Assembly: GCF_003121925.1 (NCBI RefSeq)
Contig: NZ_QEWR01000002.1
Coordinates: forward strand, 1,302,001 to 1,366,000
Direction of reading: 5' to 3'
From: Ignatzschineria indica
GTDB taxonomy: Bacteria > Pseudomonadota > Gammaproteobacteria > Cardiobacteriales > Wohlfahrtiimonadaceae
Length of the DNA: 64,000 nt
Below are positions 35,651 to 44,812 of this stretch, in pieces. Position 1 is the stretch's first letter; the number at the start of each line of letters is the position of its first letter. The notes under the pieces are model-generated. The model was given only the letters and a program-made list of their open reading frames with translations. It did not search any database and was not told the origin of the DNA. The position numbers were made by a program, and so were the translations under genes.

Positions 35651-36946
35651 CTACTCCACAATATGGTCTAAAAGAAGATTAATCCCCTGATTGAGATCAG
35701 GTACCGTGACCGCTGTCGATTCAATATCGCCGGCTGAAGTGATAGGATCACCATTGAGACTAATCTTCGCTGAAGCACTTAAATCATGCTTACTCGCTAA
35801 AGAAGCCGATCCCGGCATTAAGAGATCTTGATCACTCATCGTTACTCTTAATGGGAAGGTCTCAATTGCCGTAAGCGGAATACGTTTTGCCGCCAACGGT
35901 GGTCCGACAGGTTGATCTCTTAGATAGATAAAGAGTACTGCCTCTTGCGGAAGTTGTTGCACAATCTCTTCCGATAATGAGATTGTGACCGGAAGAGTCA
36001 CCTGATCTGTTGTCATCGTCTCTGCCGGCTGATTCGTTCCTTGACCTGTTAAGGTATCGATCATCGCTAAAATCACGCGGCGATTCTCTGAATCCTCAGG
36101 ATAGAGATCCGCTAAAATAGAGAAGAAGTGCATCGCCTTATCAACTTTCTGATTCTCAAATAGAACTGTTCCGTAATAGAGAAGTAGACTTTCGTTGGTG
36201 GCATTATTTAAGACAAATTGATCAAAAAGCGCCTCTAAACGATTATCAAGTTGATAATTATTCTTTGCTAGCTGAATATTTAAGAGCGTATAGTAGGTAT
36301 TATCATTGGTAGGATCGAGGCGATAAAGATCGAGATAACTCTTCTCTGCTAAACCTAATTGATCCATATTAAGATAGATCTTCCCTAAAAGATTGAGCTC
36401 CTTAGGATCAGTATGATGATCTCTTGAGCTCATTAAGTTGAGTGCTGCTAACGTTCCTAACAGATTCTGTTGTAATGGCTCTGGAGGATTGAGATCCATC
36501 AGATTGCTCTCACGTTGAAGATCTTCAATAGAGGTCGCCGCCAACCAAGCCTTCACATAAGGAAGTGCCGTTGCTCGCTGATTATCGAGATTCTTTGCAT
36601 CCTCAGAGTAGCCATCTGCCCAAAAGTAGAGTGCAGAAAAAGCAATAATCACCCCACCAAAAAGAAAGGTGATCCACTTAAGAGCCGGCGTCAATGGTCG
36701 ATCAGGATGCGCAACTGCTAAAAGATCTTTTGCAAGCTCCACTTTTGTTGCTTCATAAGTCGCCTCATCGATCTTTCCACGTGCTAAATCATCATCGAGA
36801 GTCTCTGTCTCATCAAGATATTTATCGCGATAAACCTCTTTAAGTCGTGGATATTTTCCTGCGCTCTTGCCCCACAAGGCAAATCCTATAAATAGAAGCG
36901 AGATCAGGATGAAAAGGAGTGTGTATGTTATACCTAGTGCCGTCAT
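35651..36946 (-). CDS. ccmI: Cytochrome c maturation protein CcmI
   Basis: A 431-residue inner-membrane protein thought to chaperone apocytochrome c to the CcmFH ligation complex. An N-terminal membrane helix (about 8-26) is followed by a cytosolic loop with DDDLARGKIDEATYEATKVEL, typical of CcmI. A second helix (WITFLFGGVIIAFSALYFW) precedes a periplasmic TPR domain (LNLLGKIYLNMDQLGLAEKS) and a beta-rich C-terminal domain. It is separate from CcmH, unlike the E. coli fusion. Its ATG begins one base after the ccmH stop. Confidence 0.92.
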   Translation of the reverse strand: MTALGITYTLLFILISLLFIGFALWGKSAGKYPRLKEVYRDKYLDETETLDDDLARGKIDEATYEATKVELAKDLLAVAHPDRPLTPALKWITFLFGGVIIAFSALYFWADGYSEDAKNLDNQRATALPYVKAWLAATSIEDLQRESNLMDLNPPEPLQQNLLGTLAALNLMSSRDHHTDPKELNLLGKIYLNMDQLGLAEKSYLDLYRLDPTNDNTYYTLLNIQLAKNNYQLDNRLEALFDQFVLNNATNESLLLYYGTVLFENQKVDKAMHFFSILADLYPEDSENRRVILAMIDTLTGQGTNQPAETMTTDQVTLPVTISLSEEIVQQLPQEAVLFIYLRDQPVGPPLAAKRIPLTAIETFPLRVTMSDQDLLMPGSASLASKHDLSASAKISLNGDPITSAGDIESTAVTVPDLNQGINLLLDHIVE

Positions 36947-36947
36947 T

Positions 36948-37424
36948 TTAATTATCTTTTCTCGTCAATATTTCATCTAATCGTGCCTGATCTTCTGCCG
37001 TTAACTCTTTTGGCGCGGCCACTTTTACAACAGCCGGTTTGCGACGCTTTGCCAAGAAAACAAGCGCTAAGATCAATAAGAGCAACACAAAAGGGCTAAA
37101 CCAGAGCAACCATGTTACCGGTTTTACCGGTGGGTTATACATCACAAAGTCACCATAACGATCAACCATAAAGCTGATAATCTGTGCATCTGCTTGCCCA
37201 TCAATAATCATATCGTAAGTCAAATCACGCATATCTTGTGCAAGCGGCGCATCGGAATCTGCAATATTCTGATTTTGACACTTTGGACAACGTAATTCTC
37301 GCGTTAAACTCTGAAAACGACGCTCATCAACAGGATTATTAAACTCATAAAGATTGACAGAGGCAAAACTATAACCTGAGGTCAATAATAGAACCAATGT
37401 GATGATTGAAAATAGATATCTCAC
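36948..37424 (-). CDS. ccmH: Cytochrome c maturation thiol oxidoreductase CcmH
   Basis: A 158-residue membrane-anchored protein that reduces the CXXCH cysteines of apocytochrome c. A signal peptide or anchor occupies about 1-21, the redox motif LRCPKCQNQNIADSDA has Cys46 and Cys49, and one membrane helix is at about 105-123 (LLWFSPFVLLLLILALVFLA). The start is GTG, overlapping the ccmG TAG by one base, with GGAG seven bases upstream. It corresponds to the N-terminal part of E. coli CcmH. Confidence 0.95.
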   Translation of the reverse strand: MRYLFSIITLVLLLTSGYSFASVNLYEFNNPVDERRFQSLTRELRCPKCQNQNIADSDAPLAQDMRDLTYDMIIDGQADAQIISFMVDRYGDFVMYNPPVKPVTWLLWFSPFVLLLLILALVFLAKRRKPAVVKVAAPKELTAEDQARLDEILTRKDN

Positions 37425-37993
37425 TACTGATCTCCCTTCGTATGATTCTCTTGATCATTACGCTTAAAGCTCGATTCATAGATCTCTTTGAGCTCATTGT
37501 TCCATAGATCGACTGTCATCTCACCCACATGTCGATAGACAATCACATTATCAGCATCTAAGAAGTAGGTCTCAGGCGCACCATAGACCCCTAAATTGAG
37601 ACCGATCTTGCCACTCTCATCGGCAATGGTAAAGATATAAGGGTTCCCTAGATCTCTTAACCAGCGGTAAGCAAGTTGTGGGTCATCTTTATAGTCCACA
37701 CCATAGATCGGAACACCTGTTGCGCCAATCTCTTTAAGCGCCTCATGCTCTGCCTCACAGGTAGGACACCATGTTGCCCAAATATTGAGAAGCGCAGGCC
37801 CTTGAATATCCTCATCTGTTAAGATTCTCGCTTGACTCCCAGGCGCTGCAACCTCATAGGCACTGAAAGGGGGTAATGGTTTCCCCTTCAACGCTGAAGG
37901 GAGGTAACTCGCATCATTCTCTAAACTCATAAAGAGAAAGATTAGAAAGCCTACAACAACCACTACAATCCCAGCTATAATTGCTCTTAACAT
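37424..37993 (-). CDS. ccmG: Thiol:disulfide interchange protein CcmG (DsbE)
   Basis: A periplasmic thioredoxin-fold reductant tethered by an N-terminal membrane helix (about 4-22), 189 residues. The active site WATWCPTC has Cys76 and Cys79, and the CcmG-type acidic surroundings (CEAEHEALKEIG) are present. The cis-proline region is VYGAPETYF. AGGAGGGATCG before ATG 37993 is one of the strongest ribosome binding sites in the operon. It sits between ccmF and ccmH. Confidence 0.96.
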   Translation of the reverse strand: MLRAIIAGIVVVVVGFLIFLFMSLENDASYLPSALKGKPLPPFSAYEVAAPGSQARILTDEDIQGPALLNIWATWCPTCEAEHEALKEIGATGVPIYGVDYKDDPQLAYRWLRDLGNPYIFTIADESGKIGLNLGVYGAPETYFLDADNVIVYRHVGEMTVDLWNNELKEIYESSFKRNDQENHTKGDQ

Positions 37994-38002
37994 CGATCCC
38001 TC

Positions 38003-39973
38003 CTATTGAACAGTTTCTATATTATCAGTTGATTGAAGCTGCTTTCGCCCAATGCGGTAACGGCGGTCAAGCATTGAAAGTAACGCGGCAATGGAGATAA
38101 TGATACCTCCTAGCCAGATCCAACGAACAAATGGTTTGACATAGAGACGAATAGCCCACGCATTTTCAGCGCGCTCCTCCGCCATAGCAACATAAAGATC
38201 ATCTAAAAGAGAGGGTCTTAAAGCGACTTCACTAATCGGCATTCCGCTAACGGTATAGGTTCTCTTCTCGGGATACATCATGCGTAAGGGCTTTCCATTT
38301 TGGTAGACCTGAATAATCCCTTTTGTCCCAATATAGTTTGAACCCTGAACATCTTCGAGCGCCAATAACTCAAAACCATACTCTCTTACCTGAACAGTCT
38401 CTCCCACTCGGACTAAACGATCTTGCTCATCACTATAGTGAGAAGTGAGTGTAATTCCTACAATCGTCACAATTAATCCTAAATGCCCAAGATTCATTCC
38501 CCAACGTGATAATGATTGATGTTTGAGCGCTTGGAAGAAGTTATCACTCTTACGTCCATTGAGTTTGATCTCAAAGAGAATTCCAAAGAAGACCCAATAG
38601 CTGAGAATCAGACTGATCACAACTAAAGGATCCAATTGACCGGCATAGAGATAACTACTCCCCACACCAAAAATGAGTGAAAGAAGCGCCATAATACTCA
38701 AGGGCTTCTTAATACGGGAGAAGGAATCCTGTTTAAAACGAAGGAGCGGAGTAAAACCTAATACAACAAGAAGTAAAAGTGAGATAGGAACAAGATACTC
38801 ATTGAAATATCCCTCTCCTACCGAGATTTTACCAATCTGCAAAATATCAACGATCAATGGATAGAGCGTCCCTAAGACTACAACAAAGCAGGCCACCGAA
38901 AGAAAGATATTATTAAAGAGAATTCCCGACTCTTTTGAGATCAAGCTAAGATGCGACTCTTGACGAATTTTATAAGATCTAAAGAGCAATAATAGAAATG
39001 CAAAAAGTGTAATAATACCAAGAAGGAAGAGGATAAATTGTCCTCTCGAAGGATCTGCCGCAAAGGAGTGAACAGAGGTTAAAACACCTGAACGTACAAG
39101 GAAGGTTCCTAAGACACTTAAGCAGAAGGTTAAAATAGCAATAATAACGGTCCAGAGAGTAAAAGCTTTACGCTTTTCTGTCGCTGCTAATGAGTGAAGC
39201 AGTGCTGCCCCTAAAATCCAAGGGATCAATGATGCATTTTCAACTGGATCCCAGAACCACCAACCGCCCCAGCCTAACTCATAATAAGCCCACCAACTTC
39301 CAACTGTGATCCCTAAGGTTAAGAATCCCCAAGCTGCTAATGCCCAAGGACGCACCCATCTGACAGAGAGCCGATCGATATGCCCTGTCATTAAGATCGC
39401 ACACATAAATGCATAGGGAACTGCAAAACCAACATATCCCATATAGAGAAGTGGCGGATGAATGATTAAACCAACATCTTGTAGTAAGGGGTTAAGATCG
39501 CGTCCATCATAGAGATCGAGCGTTAAATTACGGGCAAAAGGGTCGGAAGTGAAGATTAAAAACGCGATAAATCCTACTGTAATCCCCCCTAAAACCGCTA
39601 AAGTTGCGGCTGAAAGTTCTAGAGGCATTTTGCGGGTATAGAAAACAACCGCTAACATCCAGAGCGCTAAGGTTAAGACCCACAACAACATCGAACCTTC
39701 ATGCCCACCCCAAATTGCGGTAATTTTATAGATTCCCGGCAATTTGGTATTGGAGTTCTGAAAGACATAGGAGAAGCTAAAATCACTAATCCAAAAGAGA
39801 TGACCGAGATAGATAAAGGAGAAGGCCACAAGCACAAAAAGCCATATGGTTAATGGCCTTGCACTATACATCAATTGTGGATTACGAAACTTAATGCCGA
39901 CTAGCGGCAAGATAAAGAGTGCTATAGAAACACCGAGCGCAATATAGAGCGCGAGCTGACCCAACGGAAGCAT
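38003..39973 (-). CDS. ccmF: Heme lyase subunit CcmF
   Basis: Integral membrane core of the heme ligation machinery, 656 residues with about 15 hydrophobic segments. The tryptophan-rich heme-handling motif GGWWFWDPVENASLIPW (about 228-244) is intact, as are the early phrases IWGGHEGSMLLWVL and HPPLLYMGYVGFAVP with conserved histidines. It ends 10 bases before ccmG. The ribosome binding site AAGGA is somewhat far from the ATG. Confidence 0.96.
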   Translation of the reverse strand: MLPLGQLALYIALGVSIALFILPLVGIKFRNPQLMYSARPLTIWLFVLVAFSFIYLGHLFWISDFSFSYVFQNSNTKLPGIYKITAIWGGHEGSMLLWVLTLALWMLAVVFYTRKMPLELSAATLAVLGGITVGFIAFLIFTSDPFARNLTLDLYDGRDLNPLLQDVGLIIHPPLLYMGYVGFAVPYAFMCAILMTGHIDRLSVRWVRPWALAAWGFLTLGITVGSWWAYYELGWGGWWFWDPVENASLIPWILGAALLHSLAATEKRKAFTLWTVIIAILTFCLSVLGTFLVRSGVLTSVHSFAADPSRGQFILFLLGIITLFAFLLLLFRSYKIRQESHLSLISKESGILFNNIFLSVACFVVVLGTLYPLIVDILQIGKISVGEGYFNEYLVPISLLLLVVLGFTPLLRFKQDSFSRIKKPLSIMALLSLIFGVGSSYLYAGQLDPLVVISLILSYWVFFGILFEIKLNGRKSDNFFQALKHQSLSRWGMNLGHLGLIVTIVGITLTSHYSDEQDRLVRVGETVQVREYGFELLALEDVQGSNYIGTKGIIQVYQNGKPLRMMYPEKRTYTVSGMPISEVALRPSLLDDLYVAMAEERAENAWAIRLYVKPFVRWIWLGGIIISIAALLSMLDRRYRIGRKQLQSTDNIETVQ

Positions 39974-40089
39974 AGTTATTATTAATCCTTACATATTAAT
40001 TCTAATTCTATAGAGCTTTTGATTCTAAAAGAGTCAGGCGCTTTATCAATGACAAATCGATCAACATTGATAAAACGCCATAGATACAA

Positions 40090-40581
40090 TTAGATATCTT
40101 TCTCTTTAAATGGATGACCTTGTGATTCTAAAGTTGCAGCGACTTCAGGCGGCATATACTCTTCATCATGTTTTGCAAGAATCTCATCTGCCACAAACTG
40201 ATTACCTTCAACGAGCATCCCCTTTGCAATGATCCCCTGCCCTTCACGGAACAGGTCAGGCAAAATTCCATCATAAGCGACAATGATCTGCTCTGAAGAG
40301 CCATCAACTAACGCGAACTCAACCGCTAATGTTTCAGCCCCTTTATGAAGAGACCCTGGTACAACAAGCCCTCCTACACGAATCGTCTTCTCTAAAGGCG
40401 CTTCGCCGTTATGAACCTGTTCAGGAGAGTAGTAGAGATTGAGATTATCTCGTGATGCAAACATCGCAAAACCGATAATTAAAAAAGCAGCGATAATCAC
40501 TGCAATCACCACATAGAGACGCTGCTTCTGTCTTGGGGACATAATGCTCCCCTGCTTCCTACTATTAAGCTTTTGACTCAT
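40090..40581 (-). CDS. ccmE: Heme chaperone CcmE
   Basis: Periplasmic, membrane-anchored chaperone that binds heme covalently and carries it to CcmF. It has 163 residues from ATG 40581, which has GGAGGG nine bases upstream. The frame stays open further upstream, but that part overlaps ccmD. One membrane helix (VVIAVIIAAFLIIGFAMF) is followed by the OB-fold, with the heme-binding histidine at His138 in AKHDEEYMPPEV. Its start overlaps the ccmD stop (TAATG). Confidence 0.95.
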   Translation of the reverse strand: MSQKLNSRKQGSIMSPRQKQRLYVVIAVIIAAFLIIGFAMFASRDNLNLYYSPEQVHNGEAPLEKTIRVGGLVVPGSLHKGAETLAVEFALVDGSSEQIIVAYDGILPDLFREGQGIIAKGMLVEGNQFVADEILAKHDEEYMPPEVAATLESQGHPFKEKDI

Positions 40582-40739
40582 TACTCTAATCCCTCCGCTT
40601 TCATTGCTCGTTTTAAATTTCGTCCTTCTGCCATCAATGAGATGATCAGCCCGAATAGACAGATCGTGACAAAAGCATAGCAACTCCATACATATACTGT
40701 ATGTTTGCCCATATCAAATAGACTTAAAAACTCAGCCAT
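40581..40739 (-). CDS. ccmD: Small heme exporter subunit CcmD
   Basis: A 52-residue protein located by position between ccmC and ccmE. It reads MAEFLSLFDMGKHTVYVWSC, then a single membrane helix (YAFVTICLFGLIISLM) and a basic tail (EGRNLKRAMKAEG). This is the classic CcmD layout: short, with a Tyr-Val-Trp-x-Ser-Tyr/Cys entry to the helix and a positively charged cytosolic end. CcmD stabilises the CcmC-heme-CcmE complex. The stop shares a base with the ccmE start. The Shine-Dalgarno sequence is poor. Confidence 0.9.
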   Translation of the reverse strand: MAEFLSLFDMGKHTVYVWSCYAFVTICLFGLIISLMAEGRNLKRAMKAEGLE

Positions 40740-40835
40740 TTATTTATAACCCCAACTTTTAATTTAATTCTACTTCATTTTTAAGTTGTAGCGATCATCC
40801 CCTAAAGATCGACATCCCTGCCCCACAATGTATCA

Positions 40836-41612
40836 TCACTGCCGGGTATATGCCTGCAATAACTGCTCTTTATAGATAAGATGCGTACTCTTTAATAGAA
40901 TATAACCAACGGTAAAGAGTAGATAAGCGATAAACATCAACATCAAAGGTTTCAACATTGCAGGATCTAAGCTCGGTCCCCCCGATGCAAAGAGTGTACT
41001 TTTCTGATGAAGTGTTGCAAACAGATAAACAGAAGCCTTAATAATCGGCACAATCACAACACCAATGATAGCTAAAATAGAGATCCCCATATTAGCCTTT
41101 TCCCGATCCTCAAATGCGCTATCGAGCCCAATATAGCCAAGATAGAGAAAGAAAAGGATCAAAACGGAGGTGAGACGTACATCCCAAACCCACCAGGTTC
41201 CCCATGTCGGAGCACCCCAGATAGCACCTGTTACCAGTGTAATTAGGGTATAGACAGCCCCTAAAACCGCCGTCGCCCTCGCAATCACAGGAAAGAGTTT
41301 AATACGAAATATCAGATACATCACACTCATAAAGGCGATGAACATATAGAGCCCCGATGAAAGGATCGCCGCAGGCACGTGGATATACATAATCCGAACG
41401 GTATCTCCCTGCTGATAATCGACAGGAGAATCAAATAGCCCGTAATAGAGTCCAACAACAGCAAATATCGCACTTAAGAGAAAGGCCCAAGGGATAATTC
41501 TCTTTGCTAAGCGTATAAAATATTTGTAACTGATGAGTCGTTTAAAGAAGATAAATCGTGGCTTCTTACTCTCTTTCGGAGAAGGTTTTTTCAATTGATC
41601 AATATTGGTCAC
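40836..41612 (-). CDS. ccmC: Heme transporter CcmC
   Basis: Membrane protein that loads heme onto CcmE, 258 residues with six helices. The tryptophan-rich motif WGTWWVWDVRLTS and the flanking histidines (YIHVPAAILSS, ATLHQKS) are conserved. I chose a GTG start at 41612, six bases after AAAGGG. An in-frame TTG at 41630 is possible but lacks a ribosome binding site. It is the first gene of the ccmC-D-E-F-G-H-I-A-B operon. Confidence 0.94.
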   Translation of the reverse strand: MTNIDQLKKPSPKESKKPRFIFFKRLISYKYFIRLAKRIIPWAFLLSAIFAVVGLYYGLFDSPVDYQQGDTVRIMYIHVPAAILSSGLYMFIAFMSVMYLIFRIKLFPVIARATAVLGAVYTLITLVTGAIWGAPTWGTWWVWDVRLTSVLILFFLYLGYIGLDSAFEDREKANMGISILAIIGVVIVPIIKASVYLFATLHQKSTLFASGGPSLDPAMLKPLMLMFIAYLLFTVGYILLKSTHLIYKEQLLQAYTRQ

Positions 41613-41886
41613 AGGTAACCCTTTATCCAAGAATTTATTCTAAGATCTCTCATTTTAAGGGAAACAGTATAGCAAATACTAAATTATCAGCATCAAAAGA
41701 AATTGAAAAATAATCAAAAACTGACTCTATGACAAGAGATAGCGAGTATCTCAGTTAGATAGAGGAAAATAGCCCCTCTTTCCCCCTGCCTAGACAATGA
41801 TCTTTCCCGAAACTCATGTTACTATAAAAAATGACATGTTCTTTTAGACATCACTATTCTTATTCAGTAAAGGGAGCAGTTAAAAA
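41613..41886. promoter_or_regulatory. Divergent ccmC / pntAA promoter region
   Basis: 274 bases between divergent operons, with no gene. A TATAAA-like hexamer at about 41822 could be the pntAA -10, but no confident -35 was found. AAAGGGAGCAG before 41887 is the pntAA ribosome binding site. Confidence 0.4.
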
Positions 41887-43008
41887 ATGATTAAAACCAT
41901 CATTCTCCTCAAAGAGTCAAGCTCACCAGAAAAGCGTGTAGCACTCGACCCCAAAAATTGTGAACGCCTTGTAAAGGCAGGTTTTAAGGTGATTGTTACA
42001 CCTGATGCCGGCCTTAATGCCTACTTTAGTAACGAAGCTTACGAAGAGGCTGGTGCGATTGTAGAGCCCCCCTCTTTTGATGAGAAAGCGATTATTCTCT
42101 CAATTAATGCCCCAACAAAGACCATTACTCAAAAGTTTAAACCTGGCTCTCTCTCAATCTCACTTCTTGATCCTTATCACAACCTCTCTCTTATTGAGCT
42201 CTTTGCGAAACAAGGGGTTGATGCTTTAGCGCTAGAATTTATTCCTCGCATCACTCGTGCGCAAAGTATGGATGTACTCTCCTCTCAAGCGACGATCTCG
42301 GGATATCAAAGTGTCCTAATCGGTGCAGATCTTTCGCCCCGCTTCTTTCCCATGTTAACTACCGCTGCCGGAACGATTCGTCCTGCAAAAGTTTTAGTCA
42401 TCGGAGCTGGAGTTGCCGGCCTTCAAGCAATTGCAACGGCAAGAAGATTAGGAGCTCAAGTAGAAGCCTACGACATCCGTCCTGATGCGAAAGAGCAGGT
42501 AGAATCTCTCGGCGCAAAATTGGTCGATACCGGTGTCAATGCCGCCGGCGAAGGGGGTTATGCCCGTGAGTTAACGGAAGAGGAGCGCGCACAACAAGCT
42601 GCAGCTTTAGCCAAACATGTTAAAGAAGCACATGTGGTTATAACCACAGCAGCTATCCCTGGAAAGAGAGCCCCCATTATTGTAACTAAAGAGATGGTAG
42701 AATCGATGCTTCCTGGCGCTGTTATTGTCGATATGGCAGCGGAGACAGGGGGCAACTGTGAATTAACAAAAGTTGGAGATACTATCAAAGTTGGGGAAGT
42801 CACTATTACAGGCCCACGCAACTTACCTTCTGCTGTTGCTATCCATGCATCAGAGATGTTCTCACAAAATATCTACAATCTTATTACCCCTTTCATTACT
42901 GAAGATGGATTTAATCTCAATCTCGAAGATGAAGTGATCAAAGATTCTCTGATCACTTACGAAGGTAAGATTATCTCCGATCGTATTAGCACCCTTATTT
43001 CAGCTTAA
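41887..43008 (+). CDS. pntAA: NAD(P) transhydrogenase subunit alpha part 1
   Basis: NAD(H)-binding domain I of proton-translocating transhydrogenase, cytosolic, 373 residues. It has the alanine dehydrogenase-like fold, with Rossmann motif VLVIGAGVAGLQAIATARRL (about 171-190) followed by EAYDIRP, and the mobile-loop region GEGGYARELTEEE. The membrane domain of the E. coli alpha chain is absent and encoded by the next gene, so this is the three-subunit form of the enzyme. The complex uses proton motive force to make NADPH from NADH. Confidence 0.96.
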   Translation: MIKTIILLKESSSPEKRVALDPKNCERLVKAGFKVIVTPDAGLNAYFSNEAYEEAGAIVEPPSFDEKAIILSINAPTKTITQKFKPGSLSISLLDPYHNLSLIELFAKQGVDALALEFIPRITRAQSMDVLSSQATISGYQSVLIGADLSPRFFPMLTTAAGTIRPAKVLVIGAGVAGLQAIATARRLGAQVEAYDIRPDAKEQVESLGAKLVDTGVNAAGEGGYARELTEEERAQQAAALAKHVKEAHVVITTAAIPGKRAPIIVTKEMVESMLPGAVIVDMAAETGGNCELTKVGDTIKVGEVTITGPRNLPSAVAIHASEMFSQNIYNLITPFITEDGFNLNLEDEVIKDSLITYEGKIISDRISTLISA

Positions 43009-43026
43009 TTGCTCAAGGAGATTTTT

Positions 43027-43320
43027 ATGATAACAGGATTTGCAGCGCTCTATATCGTTGTGCTTTCCGCTATTTTAGGATTTGAAGTCATCTCTCGGGT
43101 TCCTGCGATTTTGCATACCCCTTTGATGTCTGGCTCTAACTTTATTCACGGAATTATTCTTGTTGGGGCGATGATTGCGCTCGGACATGCTGATGGCTTC
43201 TTCCAAACATCACTTGCCTTTATCGCCGTTGTTTTCGGTGCGATCAACGCAGTCGGTGGCTACTATGTGACTGATCGGATGTTGGAAATGTTCAAATCTA
43301 ATAAACAAGAGGAGAAATAA
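43027..43320 (+). CDS. pntAB: NAD(P) transhydrogenase subunit alpha part 2
   Basis: A small membrane subunit of 97 residues with three hydrophobic segments, for example FAALYIVVLSAILGFEVISR and FIHGIILVGAMIALG. It forms part of the proton channel (domain II). AAGGAG stands six bases before ATG 43027; the frame opens slightly earlier at a TTG that lacks this support. It is 18 bases after pntAA and 3 bases before pntB. Confidence 0.95.
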   Translation: MITGFAALYIVVLSAILGFEVISRVPAILHTPLMSGSNFIHGIILVGAMIALGHADGFFQTSLAFIAVVFGAINAVGGYYVTDRMLEMFKSNKQEEK

Positions 43321-43323
43321 CAG

Positions 43324-44721
43324 ATGGGATCTCTCTTAGTTAATATTGGCTACTTTATTGCAGCCATTGTCTTTATCTACTCACTTAAAAGCATGAGTCA
43401 CCCCTCTACCGCACGTAAAGGAATTCATTATGGTGGATTAGCGATGGTATTAGCCGTTGTTATTACCATATTTCACCCCGCAATTACACACCATGCATTC
43501 CTCACAAATCTTCTCTTAATTATTATTGCGATTGGAATAGGTTTTGTCATTGCTAAACGCTCGGCGCTTAAAGTCGAGATGACCGACATGCCTCAGATGA
43601 TCGCAATCTATAATGGCGTTGGTGGTGGAGCAGCCGCAATCATTGGTGCAATTGCACTTCTACAGATCGGAATGCCCGATGCAAACGATAGTTCAAGAAC
43701 ACTCCTTCTTGCTGCATTAGGGGGTTTTATTGGTGCTGTCTCTTTCACCGGATCGGTGGTTGCTTGGGCAAAACTTGATGGTCGTATGACTTCAACAATT
43801 CGTTATAAGAATCGTAATATCATCAACCTTTTTCTCTTCGGTTTTGCACTCTTATTAGCGATTCTTCTCGCCTCTGAGCCTGCACCTCACTACTTTATGC
43901 TCTTCCTCTTCTTCGCATTTACCCTAGCATTAGGGGTCTTAATTGCGATTCCCATTGGTGGAGCCGATATGCCGGTAATTATCTCACTCTTTAATGCATT
44001 AACGGGTATTGCGGTCGCCTTTGAGGGAATTGCACTTGATAATGGTGGATTGATCATTGCCGGAACTGTTGTGGGAGCGGCAGGAACCCTTCTAACACTA
44101 TTGATGGCAAAAGCAATGAACCGCTCTTTAAGCAATGTCCTCTTCTCTAACTTTGGTGAGAGTCAAAGTGAAGCAGGTGATATCGAAGGCTCAATGACTG
44201 AAAGCGATGCCGCCAATGCAGCAATGACAATGGCTTATGCTGATCGCGTTATTATTGTCCCAGGATATGGTTTAGCGGCAGCACAAGCACAACACAAAGT
44301 CGCTGAGCTTGTGAAGATCTTAGAATCACGTGGCGTTGATGTTCGTTTTGCGATCCACCCTGTTGCAGGAAGAATGCCGGGACATATGAATGTTCTATTA
44401 GCTGAGTCAGGCATCCCCTATGAGAGCATCTTCGATCTCGATGAGATCAATGATGAGTTTAAAGAGACTGATGTTGTTCTCGTAATTGGAGCAAATGATG
44501 TCGTCAACCCTGTTGCTCGTACCGATAAGTCTAGCCCGATCTACGGCATGCCGATTCTCAATGCAGATCAGGCAAAACAGGTCTTTGTCATTAAACGTGG
44601 ACAAGGCTCTGGCTTCTCTGGAATCGAAAATCACCTCTTCTATCTCGATAATACCGATATGGTGTATGGTGATGCGCAGAAAGTTGTCAATGAGATGATT
44701 ACAACACTTAAATCACTCTAA
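43324..44721 (+). CDS. pntB: NAD(P) transhydrogenase subunit beta
   Basis: 465 residues: an N-terminal membrane domain II with about nine helices and a C-terminal NADP(H)-binding domain III. The domain III fingerprint VIIVPGYGLAAAQAQHKVAEL (given here in two parts: VIIVPGYGLAAAQ and AQHKVAEL) and the later FAIHPVAGRMPGHMNVLLAE and VLVIGANDVVNP are intact. GAGGAG lies upstream of the start. A clear terminator follows. Confidence 0.97.
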   Translation: MGSLLVNIGYFIAAIVFIYSLKSMSHPSTARKGIHYGGLAMVLAVVITIFHPAITHHAFLTNLLLIIIAIGIGFVIAKRSALKVEMTDMPQMIAIYNGVGGGAAAIIGAIALLQIGMPDANDSSRTLLLAALGGFIGAVSFTGSVVAWAKLDGRMTSTIRYKNRNIINLFLFGFALLLAILLASEPAPHYFMLFLFFAFTLALGVLIAIPIGGADMPVIISLFNALTGIAVAFEGIALDNGGLIIAGTVVGAAGTLLTLLMAKAMNRSLSNVLFSNFGESQSEAGDIEGSMTESDAANAAMTMAYADRVIIVPGYGLAAAQAQHKVAELVKILESRGVDVRFAIHPVAGRMPGHMNVLLAESGIPYESIFDLDEINDEFKETDVVLVIGANDVVNPVARTDKSSPIYGMPILNADQAKQVFVIKRGQGSGFSGIENHLFYLDNTDMVYGDAQKVVNEMITTLKSL

Positions 44722-44777
44722 CTATGATCCAAAATAGATGATCTAAAATAAGGTTTCAGCTTTAACCTTGAGATTTG

Positions 44778-44812
44778 AAGCACTCGTCGATTTTATCGAA
44801 GAGTGCTTTTTT
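44778..44812 (+). terminator. Rho-independent terminator after pntB
   Basis: AAGCACTC (44778-44785) pairs with GAGTGCTT (44801-44808), and the inner TCGAT/ATCGA extends the stem. It ends in a T run (44807-44812). Confidence 0.88.

Noticed and set aside
40582-40689. Longer N-terminus for ccmE
   Set aside because: This part overlaps ccmD in another frame. ATG 40581 has GGAGGG at good spacing and gives the normal CcmE length.
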